DNA of 64,000 nt, taken from positions 1,304,001 through 1,368,000 of the forward strand of contig JAQFVV010006273.1 of assembly GCA_028023455.1 (NCBI GenBank), in the 5' to 3' direction. The position numbers and the translations under genes were made by a program. The notes under the pieces are model-generated. The model did not search any database. It was not told where the DNA came from and saw nothing but the letters and a program-made list of their open reading frames with translations. This DNA is from Epiperipatus broadwayi. Its lineage: Eukaryota > Onychophora > Udeonychophora > Euonychophora > Peripatidae. Shown here piece by piece: positions 36,696 through 49,700 of the stretch (positions within the stretch are counted from its first letter, which is position 1; each line of letters begins with the position of its first letter).

Positions 36696-39250
36696 AGATA
36701 TATCATGACCAAAAATCCTCTTAAAGAGAAAATTTATCAATCTTAAATAAGCACAATGATATTTCTGATGTCTACTACATTGCAGTGAACACATTCTTCT
36801 AATAATTATTCATCTTGCATTCTGTTATGTGCAATTATGATTGTTATTTTCATTCACAAATCAGATTAATATGTTTTTTCTGTCTGGTTCATTCTATTGC
36901 TTTTCAATAACTAGTTATTTGAGAGACTAGTATTACTTATTAATATTATCTATGATATTTCTTGCACTTTCTGTATTGGGCTTTCTAAACTTAATATTTT
37001 TGTCACTTGTTTATAGCATTAATATAACATTATTATCTGAAATTTACACTTTATTTTTATTATGAACATATTAAACACAAAAGTATATATTATTATTATT
37101 ATTTATTATGAACATCATTTTATTGTGTAATGGTCAGATTCGTGTGATTCGTTAACAAAGTGCACAATTCATCCACCACACAGAACTGCAGCACCATCTA
37201 GGTAGCAAAGCCATCCATAGTACTGAGTTCGAACATAGTTTATCGGTTCCACAATACGATCTATGAAACAACGCATCTGATGCTACCTTAGTAAATATTT
37301 CCTTAGGTACGGTGGTCATGGAGATGCAAGAGATTCAAGAATTTATTTTTGAGTTAGCCAATAATAATAACTTTAATATTAAACATTTATATTTTACAGA
37401 ATCGAGGAAATATTGAATGGGTATCGAATAAATAAAGATGTAACGGCAGACGTATAGTTTGAAATTATTTATTTAAAACATTTTATACTAAATCATCTAA
37501 TTAATAATATTTTATTATATTTAAAACCTCAGTAGCGGTATTTCCGACACTGTTATACTTTACACAGATATACATTTATTTATACGAAATCATTTAATCA
37601 ATACTATTTTATTATATTTAAAACCTCAGTAGCGGTGTTTCCGATACTGTTATACTTTACAAAAATATGCATTTATTTGGCTGACGTAATCTCGCTACCT
37701 AAATTCTCGAGAATATATTTCAAGAGCATGCCTTCAGGATTTAGATCTTTGCAATGCAAGAGTCTAAATAAGGGTTTATAATAGTAGCGGCAGACATATA
37801 TTTATTTAATTAAATAAGATATTTATAAATTACTATGGACAGACATTTATTTGAGAGTGAATTATGTCGCTAATACAGAGACGGAGTTATACATTGAATA
37901 ATAAAGTTAATAAGAAGAAACACGAGGTACGTCTAGAAAGGCGATATGAAGGGGCAGTATATTAAAACTGCGAAGCCGTAAATTAGTTTAGAACGGGCTG
38001 GTGTTTGCCATAGGCCCAAAAAGGTAAGGTGTCACATAAGCATAATCAGGGGCAAGTGGTTTGTGCCACGATTACCTCCTAACTGCGTGACAGTCGTCAA
38101 GCCCTACAGAAACATTTATTATGTCTGCTTGTGTAGGACGACTGGGATTAATTTAAATCCTACAGAATCCAGAGTATCCAAGGCTTATAATAGGTCATCG
38201 TGTCTCTAAAACATAACACATATATATTTTACAGACTATTCTGCTAAGATTTAATATATTTTATAACTCGGCCCTACATCATCACCATTTAATAAAGAAC
38301 GTTTTTGACTCTCAAAGAAATGCGATGTACGGAATTATTACTTAAAATTTAATAAAATATAAAACAATAGGTAAGCTGGGTGAGTATTAATAACTAATAT
38401 GTCAGCCATTTGCTAAGTAGTAGACCTCTGCATTACAATAAATGAAGCACTGAATGCGTGTCGATTTATACAAGAATATTAAGTAATTTATAGAAATAAA
38501 TATTAATGAGGATTTGCAAGACACGCATCCACTGTTTCAAGCAATCATGGATTTATATTTAGAAAATTATGGATATTTCTGAGCTGACCAGCCAACAGAA
38601 GTATATAACGAAATATATTAATAGGTTGCTAGACAAGATGGCAACCGTCTTGATTAAAATCTATGTTTAAATTTGGTGAGGTCCGGTCGGAAATCTTATA
38701 AGCATGCTATAATTAGATAATAAAAATGTAGAATTTAGAAATACGTACCCAAGAAAGATAGAATTAGGCAAGCTAGATTATTAACGAAATTTATATAATA
38801 AATTAATCATTAAATTTATAGTTTTACAATTTATAATTTATAGTTTACAAGTTATATAGAGAGTGAGCTAAAGAGTGATATTATTTAGAGTACTATAGGG
38901 CTTGGGTACAGGCACCTGTTTTATGAGAAGTTTTCAGATTCAGTAGTCAGTAGCTAATTGTTCATGATGTCAGAAGTAGCAGTTCTTTCCAGCATTTAGA
39001 TTATTCATTTATTTCAACAACAGCAGCAGCTTTCTATCTTCTTGGTTGATTTTGTGGAGGGCAATTGGAAGGTTCGGCATACAATTGACCATCTCCGGGA
39101 GAATAGTTTGGGTGCTGTCTATTCGAACATACTGTGGTAGGTAAATTACTTTATGATTTTTGGAGACTCTCAACTGATCGAGAGCACAGCTAAAGTTTAA
39201 CTGAAAGTTCAAAATGTTCTCCTTTCTTTGATCTTATCTTTTCACTTTTG
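36696..39250. other. Non-coding stretch with GC-richer patches and a 97-bp tandem repeat
   Basis: Two copies of a 97-bp unit containing TAAAACCTCAGTAGCGGT and TTTCCGA(C/T)ACTGTTATA start at about 37,521 and 37,618. A GC-richer stretch (37,900-38,170) includes GGGCTGGTGTTTGCCATAGG and several CG dinucleotides. Stop codons are frequent in all frames, and no domain was recognised. Part of this may be LTR or leader sequence of an unidentified retroelement, since phrases such as GCGGCAGAC recur (37,445 and 37,790). Confidence 0.45.
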
Positions 39251-41743
39251 TAATATTTTATTTTTGGATCCACTCGTTTGCCCAGAGGATAATCAATATA
39301 TTCTTGTAAGTTTAATTTATATAGAAAGCTGCATTTCTATTTTTCGAGTTTATTTTTACATTTACATTTTGGAATTAAAGATTTTAGGGAATTTTTCTTT
39401 TTAATTAATCTATTATCTCTCACCGACTGTTACTTTTAAAATTTCAAAGACAATAGGGAATATATAATTATTTTTACTGTTACTTAACTTACAATCAGAT
39501 TTCTAAAATTATTATTAAATATGAAATTTAAACACAGCAATAAATAACGAACTTTATAATTTAAAATAAATGGTTAAAATTATATATTTTTATATAACTA
39601 AAAGACAAATACAAATTACATTAATTATTTTTATCTATTGATTTAAATTTGTTATCAAAACGTGTGTGTGTTTATGGAGGATTTTACATATATTTATACA
39701 TTTTTAATATTGCTACACACACAATTCGATACCAAAAAAGTTTAAATTTGGGTAGAAGAGGGTGGTGGGTGAGAGACGATAGAAAAGGTGAAACTTAAGA
39801 TTCGAATATGAATCTCACTGTTTCATTTGATAGGAACAATTATCTAAGGTTAGTATTTCATTTATAGTTTGTCCAAAGTTATTAATCTGAGGCTTCTTAC
39901 TTATAGTTTTTGCATCTTCTTCCATGGTTTTTTTGGGACAATATAAAAGATTTAAAAATTTTTGATTTTTAATAAAAGACTTTCGAAAACTTAATTAAAT
40001 ATTAACAAGTATTAAATCTATAGTAAAATTATATTAAACCACTGTGACAATATTGCACAAATGAAATCAATCGGCACAAGTAAGTCATTGAGATATTTCG
40101 TTTTCAAGATTAAAATAAAAAAAAGTAAAAACAATTTGTGCAAAAAAAAAAAAAAATTTATATTACAATTTTTAAAAATGACAAAAAAAAAAACCCAACC
40201 CAACAACATAACTTTGCAACTTTACCAAACATAAGATTATTTAACTAAATATTTTTTCATTTTTTTTCAACTAATATAATTTTTGGGAAAATTAATAGAA
40301 GAATGTATATGTTTTAATAAAACAATGATCAGATCCTATGTTTGTGATCATTAAAAAGAGTTAAAAAAAAACAAACTAAAATAATAAAAAAGCAGAGGCC
40401 TAAAAATGCTTTTGCAAAAACAGCAAAAGAAAAACTTGGCAGTGTAGAAATATTTAAACAACCCAATTTCAAAAGTAGAGAAAGAAATTTATCAAAAAAT
40501 AAGCAAAAATAATAACAAAAAACTGAGAAATGACATATGCTGGTTAGACAAAAAAAAAAAAACTGAATTGAAAAATGCAAATACAGTAGGAACAAACAAC
40601 AAGCCAATAAATTTGTAAGTTTAGATTTAGAAAGAAGCTTCATTTTCAAAAAGCTAAAGAATTCTGCGATGAGCTCAGCACTATTTCAAGAAGCAAATAC
40701 TATATATAACTAACTCAGCAAATCAAGATAATGCGGTGTTCAGATATTCTCAGCTAGAGTAAACTAAGTAGTTAATTGAGTGCTATTATCTTGATTACAA
40801 AAAACAAAATGAATCCATCATAACTCATGGAAAGATATCACATATCTAGAGGTATTGAGACTTGTGACTTTTTTACAGCACCTGAACTGAGAATATTATT
40901 GTAATTAAGCGAAAGTGTAAAATAGATATAAAAAGGGAAAAATATCTAATCTAAGGAATGATTAGTTTGAATATTAAAAGAAGAAAAAAACATTAAGTTT
41001 TATATATTAAAAATATATAAAAATCTAAAAAAATATTTGAAAGACTTATTAAATTTAAAAAAAAATTTAAACAATGTAAAAATTGAAATAAAAAAAGTGA
41101 ACATGATTAATATGAAATAAATACCATAAATAAGTTTACTGTTAGTTGGTTTTGGAAAAAAAATAATAACAAAAAAAAAAAATAAAATGAGTAAAAAATT
41201 TTAAGAAATAGGAATGCATGTGTAACTTAGAAGAAGTAGGGAATATGTAGGAGAATAGATTTTATGGATTGAATTTAAAAATTTATATAAATGTATTACG
41301 AAAGTGTGACATTTTAATACATAACTGCTATTATTAAATAATTTTTTAAAAAAAATTTTTTCTAAGTAAACAGCTTTATGAAGAAAAGATAAACTTGAAA
41401 ATGAGTATAGGAACAAATGAGAAAATACTTAAATGATAGAAACATTAGAAGCCAAGATATATTATTGAAAAAATAAAAAAGCATATGAAGTGTTATAAAA
41501 AAAGGTAAGCTATAAAAAGTATTAGATAAGTTTAAAGAACAATTATGAAAATTTAAAAAAAAGATCAAAGTGCAAACAATAGCTTAGTGAAGTATGTCAT
41601 AATATATATTTATCAAAAGGATTGATAGTCATGAATATGAGTTCTCTTTAACAATCAATTTATTTTGAAAAATACAAATATCTTAACTATAATTTTGTAA
41701 TAATAAAAGGTAATTTAAGCAACTTATTAAAAAATGTGCTCAC
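39251..41743. other. A-rich intronic DNA, nothing recognised
   Basis: The plus strand is A-rich from about 40,340 to 41,600, giving long T-rich minus-strand open frames of 63-106 codons that are low complexity and not genes. The purine bias could reflect a very old LINE, but I could not identify any motif. Confidence 0.45.
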
Positions 41744-41841
41744 TTTACTGACTAGTAACAGCTTTTCAGTTAATTTGCTCAAAAGGGTGGGAATGTATGA
41801 AATAATGGCTTCTTGCAATAAAGAAAAACTACGCATAATAG
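41744..41841 (-). CDS. CSE1L: Exportin-2 (CSE1L/CAS) internal exon, second of five
   Basis: This 98-nt exon is too short and AT-rich to stand out as an open frame. It reads (A)IMRSFSLLQEAIISYIPTL, then LSKLTEKLLLVSK, against human AIMRSFSLLQEAIIPYIPTL (from memory). The acceptor is GTTTCAG before CTATTATG. The donor is AGTAAA followed by GTGAGC. It enters after one base of an Ala codon and exits on a codon boundary, so it joins the exon at 29,597 (NPSKP) in frame. The upstream intron is only 112 bp and the downstream one 12.1 kb. Confidence 0.95.
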
Positions 41842-41953
41842 CTGAAACACACAAAAAAATAAATAAATCACCATTATTTACATTTAAAAGCTGAAAATAT
41901 TTAATAAATTAAAAAAAAAAAACAGAAAGCAATATATTATTTATAATACTTAC

Positions 41954-42057
41954 CTTTCATTACATACTCATTTTCTAGTGAACAAGATCTTTGTAATATT
42001 GCAAAAAGGTTGTTTAATAATCTTTCTTTTACAGATTCAATATCAACTGGTTTAATT
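41954..42057 (-). CDS. CSE1L: Exportin-2 (CSE1L/CAS) internal exon, first of five in window
   Basis: This 104-nt exon starts with the last base of a codon, then encodes IKPVDIESVKERLLNNLFAI, then LQRSCSLENEYVMK plus a first G. The ENEY(I/V)MKAIMR junction with the next exon is diagnostic for exportin-2. The acceptor is TTTACAG before AATTAAACC. The donor is AAAG followed by GTAAGT, a strong consensus. The preceding residues of the protein (about its N-terminal half) should lie at higher coordinates. I searched the minus strand to the start of the palindrome without finding them, so the upstream intron is probably more than 12 kb or the exons are outside the window. Confidence 0.93.
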
Positions 42058-44213
42058 CTGTAAATAATAATAATTAAAAATCAGTCAACTATTAAAAATG
42101 GAATTGTTTAATTAAAATTGTGTGAGTGCTTTTTTTGGATTAAATTTGACCGCAGTGCCTTCAACAAAGATTTAATACAAAATTAATTAATAACAATTAG
42201 AAAAAAAATTAATAAAACTTCAAAAAATATGCATGGAAGTTATATCCAGAATTTAAACTTTGAAGAAAGGATTATTTATTAAAAAAAAAACTTCTGCTTA
42301 CATAAATACAACTTATTGTGATAGAAATGGCCAAGATAGTTTGCTTCAATTAAAATGCAAATAACTTCTAAAACTGTAAAAAACTGATAGTTAAAAAAAA
42401 ATATTTTCAATGAAAAATACCCAATTATAATCCATAGCAATCTAAATTATACTAATGAGAAAAAAATTATTCTGAAAAATAATTATATAAATGCATTAAT
42501 TAATTGTAATGTTTATTTAAAAAAAAAAAGCGAGAATTTAAAATAAAAGAACCCTGTTAATCATTATGGAATGAAAATAAAGTTAATAATAATAGATATC
42601 AAAATAAGAGTGTAATGAGTTCTCATATATCTGATAGTCAATCAGCCAACTATTTTCCAATGCTAATGAAATAAAAATGATATATTTGAATAAAACTACA
42701 AAAAGAAAAAAAAAACAGATGTTTATCAATGTTTGCTAATTTACATTAAAGAATTTAAATTCACTTCTTCATAAAAATAATAAACTTGAAATTAACAACT
42801 AAACATCACAGATAATTAGAAAAGTATACTTGTGAAGAAAAATTATAACAAATATATTTATAAACCAAATCTACATTTGATTGTGAAAGCTGAGTTAAGC
42901 AAGCAATTGCCTGATTTTATAAATCTCTAAGAAAATAAAAAAAAATTTCCTTATAGTCTTACATTTTTCAAGAAATGATACATCCAGAATATTGTCCATT
43001 AATCCTGTGATAAAACATCCAGCTATTCATATTTAGTTATCTGCGGTTATCATGAATAACAACAACCTACACCAAAGACTCCTGCAACAGCAATATTTAT
43101 GACAATTCATTCCCTAAATGCCAAAATAAATATATTTCTTCATGTCAGATTGATGTATCTGATTATCTAGAATACATTTCCAACATTGAACTTAATGAGG
43201 TCATAGATTCAACTTATTATTCTCTGACTGTGGTATATAAGACTGCATTGAGACAGAATATAGGTTATCATTTAATAAAAAAACAATAACTATATAGCGA
43301 AACATTATAATTACATTATTATTAGAACAATACATTTGCAAAAACTGAATGACTTTCCAATGTTTATCACTGCTCGGAAAAGCATTGTTGTCACAAAGGA
43401 GTTTAAAATAATGCTTATTTTATAGTAAATCCCACATAATTCCTTACCTAATAACACTAGAACAATTCCCATACAGGATTCATATTGAATAGTATGTTTG
43501 GCTTTTCAAATATTATATGTTAGAATAGGGATGATGGACCTTTTTTCTGTCAAGGGTGAATAATTATAATATCATTCACAGGCCATACAAAATTTTCAAG
43601 TTAAAAATTAACCTGCTGTACAAAAATTTAATTAATTTATCCTTATTCATTAAGGATGGGCAATCTTTTTAACTTGAGGCCAATTTCCCTTTTTAAATAA
43701 CGGCTATAATTTTTTTGTGATTTAAAAATAAAGTAACATCATTATTATTAATGATTATTCTACATTTAATGACAATTTTTCCAATTTGCCTCGAACCATT
43801 CTTCATGACATATATATATTTTAAAAATTTTTTTAATGTTCTGTATAGATTAATTCTACAGCAGCTAAGATGCAGTCTTTTATAAACTCCCTATAAAAAA
43901 TGGTTTTGAATTTTCTGTATTTTTTTTTATAATATAACTTGTTTTCACAGAATTTTCTAACTTACTTGCACTTTTTATGAACATATTAGCCACTTGATGA
44001 AGTTTCTTTTCAAGATTTCTATTTTAATATTTCTTTCCTAATATGTTTGTTGTAATCAAAATGATTTAATAAATATACTACTTTCTTTATTAACTAAAAT
44101 ATTTTCTAGGCATATCAGGCACATCGATTTACTATTTATATATAAAAAAAACTGTGTTGGTCTATTTCTCTTCGAATATGGACTTTCTGTGTTAATTTTT
44201 CTAATCTTTCTCA
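42058..44213. other. A+T-rich DNA, probable intron, nothing recognised
   Basis: This lies upstream, in gene sense, of the first exportin-2 exon seen. No further exon, RNA gene or organised repeat was recognised on either strand. Confidence 0.5.
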
Positions 44214-44252
44214 TCATCATCATCATGATGATGATGATAATAATAATAATAG
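44214..44252. repeat. Self-complementary trinucleotide repeat (ATC)n(ATG)n(ATA)n
   Basis: Runs of CAT/ATC repeats are followed directly by their complement ATG/GAT repeats and then ATA/TAA repeats. The first two can pair into a perfect short hairpin. Repeats of this kind form the 3' tails of RTE and other LINEs in this window, so this may mark two tails meeting head to head. Confidence 0.75.
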
Positions 44253-45050
44253 AGAGCCACCAGAGGTCCGTTTGAAATTACAAATTAAATTAAATTAAAT
44301 TAAATAATATTTAATAGGGTTATGAGTAAAGGGCAGATAACAAGATGGGTGAGAAAGGTAATGCGGTATGCAACAGATTTGGATAAAGAATTTATATCAA
44401 TATATTGGTACAAAAGATGGTATGATTGTGTTAAGAGAATTATTGAGTGTTATAGTAGTAAGGAATGGGATAAAAGAATAAATTTATTAATAAAGACTAG
44501 GGAGTTAGAGAGATGGAGAAATAGTATGGAGAGTAAAAAGAGTTTAAATATATACATAGAAATAAACAGAATATTAGGTGTGAGTTAATATATGATAATA
44601 GTAAGGAAAGTAGTTTATTGTTTAAGGCTCGAACGGGATTTTTAGCTACAAAAGAATATACATGTAAATGGAAAAATATGGGTGATTTATTTTGTAAATT
44701 ATGTAAGGAAGGAATACAAAATATTAGGCATTTGTTAATTGAATGTAACTGTTTGAAAACAGAAAGGGTACATATAATGAAGTTGTGGAAAAATAAATAT
44801 GAAAAGAGTGATTATACAGAAAGTGAATTATTGGTTTTTATGCTGGGTTTGGGAAAAAATAAAGGGGATTTAGATATAAAGGTTATAGAGTTGACAAAGA
44901 TTAAGTTGTGGAAATGGGATAGAGCAGATTATGGGTAAATTTAGAGTGGGGAATGTAAAATAAAGTGGCTAACAGGTTTATCTGGGCATAATTGCTGAGA
45001 TATTCTTGACTTCGTTTAAGAAGCCATAATACATCACATCACATCACATC
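44253..45050 (+). mobile_element. 5'-truncated LINE 3' fragment with (ACATC)n tail
   Basis: Two overlapping-phase open pieces (44,322-44,588 and 44,587-44,938, joined by one frameshift) encode the C-terminal end of a LINE ORF2. LFKARTGFLATKEYTC is followed by a zinc-knuckle-like CKLCKEGIQNIRHLLIEC, whose Cys and His spacing is typical of non-LTR ORF2 C-termini. The 3' untranslated end (44,959-45,050) finishes in (ACATC)n and matches the short tail at 30,753-30,842. Endonuclease and reverse-transcriptase domains are absent because of 5' truncation. It directly abuts the next LINE. Confidence 0.75.
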
Positions 45051-45188
45051 GTGCTAAAAAAACAGTGGATTACTTACAATCTATAATTCAAAATAGGTAA
45101 AAAAAAATTTTGCTATTAATTATAGAGAGAATTTCAGTCATCTGAACTGCAAAAAAATATAATAATCCCACCGGATTATATTTAAAAT

Positions 45189-46665
45189 GGACACTGAAAG
45201 TCAGCGTCCAGCCAAGATGTCCGTCAATATAGGCACTGTCAAAAATTCCTATGCTCAAGTAGCAAAGCAATCTTCTTCTGTAGAAGGGGGAAAAAAATGA
45301 ATCGCAGATGGTTAGCAGAATGAGAGTGCAACAAACACCCAGATTCCATCGATCAACCATTGGAGATATTTTGAAATTAGATTTTTCACCTAAAACAATG
45401 GATACTGATACTATCGAGACACAAGAAGCTTGGACCAATGACAGCCTGAAAAAAATTACGGAAGTTTTCAACCAGTCCATCCCTAAAGATTTATTTAATT
45501 CATTCAAACTTTTTTTACGGACCGTTCAATTGTAATAGCAATAACAGATAATAATTGTTCACTCTATAGATTCCCTAAAGATCTATTATTTGAAGTCATT
45601 AATAAAAAAAATCTATGGAATTCGATCGTACGCATTGCAGATCATCCAAATCCACGCTATATAGCAATTGAATTCGACAATGAGAAAAATAAAGAAAATT
45701 TCAAAAAAGAAGTTAAAACCTTGAATCAATATGCCTTAATCGTAGTTAACCCGAATAGAGAAAATCATATTACAGGCCTCTTAAAAAATGCATACTTTGG
45801 TTATTCCAGTGCAGATTTTGTTAAACTAATGGAGCCATTCGGAGAGGTGATAAATTTTCAGCCCACTTACATTAAAAACACACCAGTACCTATATTCGGT
45901 AACAGTTTTACATATAGAGTGAAATTGCGAGAAAATATAATTCCTGAAAATATCCCTATGCAAATAACAGACCAAGAGGCAACATTATTTTTAATTATAA
46001 ATGGACTCAAGCCGCAATGCTTTCATTGTAAAGAACGTGGTCACTTAATCAGCTACTGCCCTAAGCTATACTGCACTAAATGCAATATGAGAGCACCCCC
46101 CACTCACCAATGTCCAAAAGAAATTAACACTTGTCAACAAGCCGAATTGATAGCTGAAGAATTTCTTGTCCCGAAGCATATATCAGAAGAGAATAAAAAA
46201 AATAGTAATAGCGATAGTGAAATAATAACTCCACAATCAATTGAGCTTGAAAATGATATAATAAATCCCGTGGCTGTTATTATAAACCCATCCCCCTTTA
46301 ACAAAACATCTCCGGACATAATGGAGACGATTGCTATCTCTCCAGCTGAGATAGTACCTGCCACTCCTCAATTTAGAAGAAAACCAGGCTGCCCTCCAAA
46401 AAAAATTAAAAAAGTAAAGAATTTGGAATATGAAAGTAGCGACGGTGAAATGCCTCCTGCAGCATCTGAAACTAAAAAAGCTAAAACCGCTCTATATCAA
46501 AAAAATTCTGATAACGTATCACTATCAACAGAAGAAGATAGTCCCATGGAAGAGGTAAGCGATAATTATACCAATTCTGATAATACTATATACAAAGAAA
46601 CAATAGCAATAAAGCAAATGAGACCAGGTGATACAATTAAAAATCCAGTACATAATCATATATAG
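45189..46665 (+). pseudogene. LINE ORF1 (zinc-knuckle protein), two frameshifts
   Basis: The first ATG at 45,189 opens MDTESQRPAKMSVNIG and runs to a stop at 45,298, immediately after the G5A7 run at 45,286-45,297. Reading continues in a second frame (from before 45,308 to 45,535), then in a third frame beginning near the T7 run at 45,510-45,516 and running to 46,665. Residues before 45,721 in the third frame are coding-like (DNNCSLYRFPKDLLFE). The C-terminal part has two knuckles: C-x2-C-x4-H-x4-C (CFHCKERGHLISYC) and C-x2-C-x7-H-x-C, near 46,018-46,113, then a Ser/Glu/Lys-rich tail. ORF1 proteins coat LINE RNA. Confidence 0.82.
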
Positions 46666-46787
46666 TAAAATTGTCTTTTTTAATTTGTCAATATGAGTTT
46701 TTGCTCGCATTTATTATTGATTATTTTTTTATATACAATTAAGAACTGATATAGACTTGTATAATATATAGAATAAACACACACTAA

Positions 46788-49700
46788 ATGAAACTTAATA
46801 TAGGAGTTTTTAATGTCAGAGGGTTAAACTCTCTTGAAAAAATTGATCTTCTTACTAAATGGTATGACTTTGTTAAACCACACATACTCGGTGTTATAGA
46901 AACAAAAATTTACAGTGGATCGCAAATTAATCCATCAAACAAACTAAATAGCAAAGGATTTACGGCTTTTTCAAATACATCTGACACACCATCAGCAGGA
47001 ACAGGAATCATCATCGACAAAAACTGCCCATTCAACTCTTTTAAAATATTATATATTGACGCGCACATACTAATAATCACTTTTCACCACAAAGCTATAA
47101 CACTAAACATTGCAATTGTATATATCCCTCCAGGCCCCATCATTATAAATAGATTAATCCTAATTCTGAACTCCAAATTTGTGAACACAGCACATCCAGT
47201 ATTACTTATAGGGGACTTTAACATGTCATACGAAAAATTTACCAATAAATGGCTTCATCATCTGTCATTTCCCATGATGAGTGGGAGAGGATTTCTGCCA
47301 GAGAGAGCTGTATCATTTAATAATGGAAGATTTTCATCATTGATTGATCTAGTCTTCTATTCCCCATCATTGCATAACATGATGAACATTTTTCTAAAGA
47401 ACTCCCCTCTATCTGATCATGCCGCAGTCATAGTATCTCTGGAACTTAATTTCAATATCAGATCAACAATAATTACTGGAAGAACCATCAGAGTTCTTCT
47501 TCCATCACGCACTCCAGAATTACTTTTCTCAGAAATATATATCTATTTGCATAAGATAAAAAGTATACAAATGGACCCAGTCCAAGCATGGCGCGCATTT
47601 GTCAATATATTATCATTTAATATTAACCATCTTACCAGGACCACACCATCCCCAACTAAACTTTTAAACCTTATGGATGACACTTATAAAAAAATTATTA
47701 CAACATCACAATCTAACTATGATCGCCCCAGATTAGTAGCATTAAAAAAAACATATCAATCAATTTCAGAACAGCTTAAAGAATATATTGCCACAAAAAA
47801 AAAAAAGTATACTTAAACAAGCCTCACATCTTAACCAGAAATTACATCAGATGGGCATTAGGTCACCCCTCTCCAGTTCGAGTACCATCAGCCATAAAAA
47901 TACAATCACATACTGTTTGTGGAGATTTCATGTTGGAGCAATTATTTTCATTTTTTAAAGATAAATTTCAAAAAAATCCTCCCTTAGATCCATCACAACT
48001 TTTATACAGTAGACCAGAAAAAGAAATTCAATTTGCTTCTAATGATTTTGTACAAAAAATAGAGTCAACACCAGATTCATGCCATCCTGGAATAGATGGG
48101 ATTCCCAAGTTCGTATATTCTCATCTTAATAAAATTACAGCTCAGTATATGTCTAACCTTACAAATTTTTTAACTAAAGACATATATAGAATACCAGGTC
48201 TTTATCAAATATCGCTTGTACCATTTATGAAAAAAAAAAGAAATGGTTTCATCAATAACAAACTTACGTCCAATTTCAATGTCCTCCCTTGGAATAAAAA
48301 TTATAGAATCAGTAATTAAAGACAAAATAGAGCCATATATTATACCGAAACTATCAAAAATGCAATTTGCTAAAAAGGAATCTTCAACTGGACAGGCAGC
48401 TTTTCTATTCAAATCAACTATAGAAACAATAAGAAACAACAAAAAATACAGTCCTATAGTTGTTCAACTAGACATAGAAGCAGCGTTTGACACAATACCA
48501 ATAAATACACTACTGAAAACTCTAGAACAATACACAGTACCAAAAGCCTACCTAAATCTACTTGCTAACCTATTAATAAACCGTGAAATATACATTACTC
48601 TAAATGGAAAAACTTCACCACCAATAGTACCTCATCAATCCATCCCACAAGGATCCCCTCTTAGTGCCTTGTTATTTACTGCCTACATAAATCCCCTAAT
48701 TAAAATCATAGAGAATGAATTACCTGGAATTTATGTACCCTGCTTAAATACTAACATCTCATGTATAGCTTACATGGATGATCTTGCAATTTTTTTGACA
48801 TCTCAAAAACACATTCCTAAACTTCTAAAGATACTTTCCAATTATACAAATGAATATAAATTAACATTTAACATGGAGAAATCTTGTGCCTGGCAAATTT
48901 TCACTGGCAGCAGTATAACAAAACATTTTAAAGGTAAACCTAATCCATTTCTTGGTTTCAATTTCTATCTGCGTCATTCACCAATGAGACTACTTATACA
49001 AAAAAATCTTGTAAATAAAGTAGAAAGTATAGTCAATTCACTAACAAAAGCCTACCTTTCACTGTACACAAAGATAGCACTTTTTAATATGTTAATCATG
49101 ACAAAAATCACTTATTACACTCCAACAATACTTTATACTAAGGCATTCACTAATAAAATAGACTCACTTTGTAGAAAACTCTTGTGGGGAAAAAAAGTAA
49201 TCTCAATATCAGTAAAACGGCTAAGAAATTCACTCTCACAAAATGGTCTGGGACTTCATTCAATTTACACCTTCAGAATTCAAAAAACGCTAAACATAAT
49301 CTCTGCATGTGCACAAAAATTCCCATATCTACAAATAGCCTGTAAAATCACCCCCACAGATAAACCACCTCCTTTACAAGGATTCCTGAAGACACTACTT
49401 GCACCATTACTATCTATAAAAAACTTGAATTTTAATCCACCTCAAAATAAATTTAAGTACTGGGAAATACATTTGCTTTTACACCCATCACAAATTGATG
49501 AAAAAACTGTACTTAATATCACCAATAGACAACTATGCCGTAAATTTAAATTCTGGTCACTTGAACCAAAATATTTTGATTTTCTTCTTAAAATTAACCT
49601 TGACTCTCTACCCACACAGCATTTTTTGAAATATAGAAGGAACTGTCAAAATGTAGACAATTTATGTAACCTCTGCCACAGAGACTCAGAAACACAGGAT

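Noticed and set aside
37185-37206. CTACCTAGATGGTGCTG on the minus strand, resembling the CTCF-type motifs
   Set aside because: Two or more core mismatches and no neighbours; too weak to call.
40018-41568. Hydrophobic minus-strand frames of 63-106 codons
   Set aside because: Same cause: A-rich plus strand gives Phe/Leu-rich antisense readings without start context or similarity.
44257-44269. CCACCAGAGGTCC, a possible extra CTCF-type motif
   Set aside because: It has a mismatch in the core GGC and stands alone at a LINE boundary.
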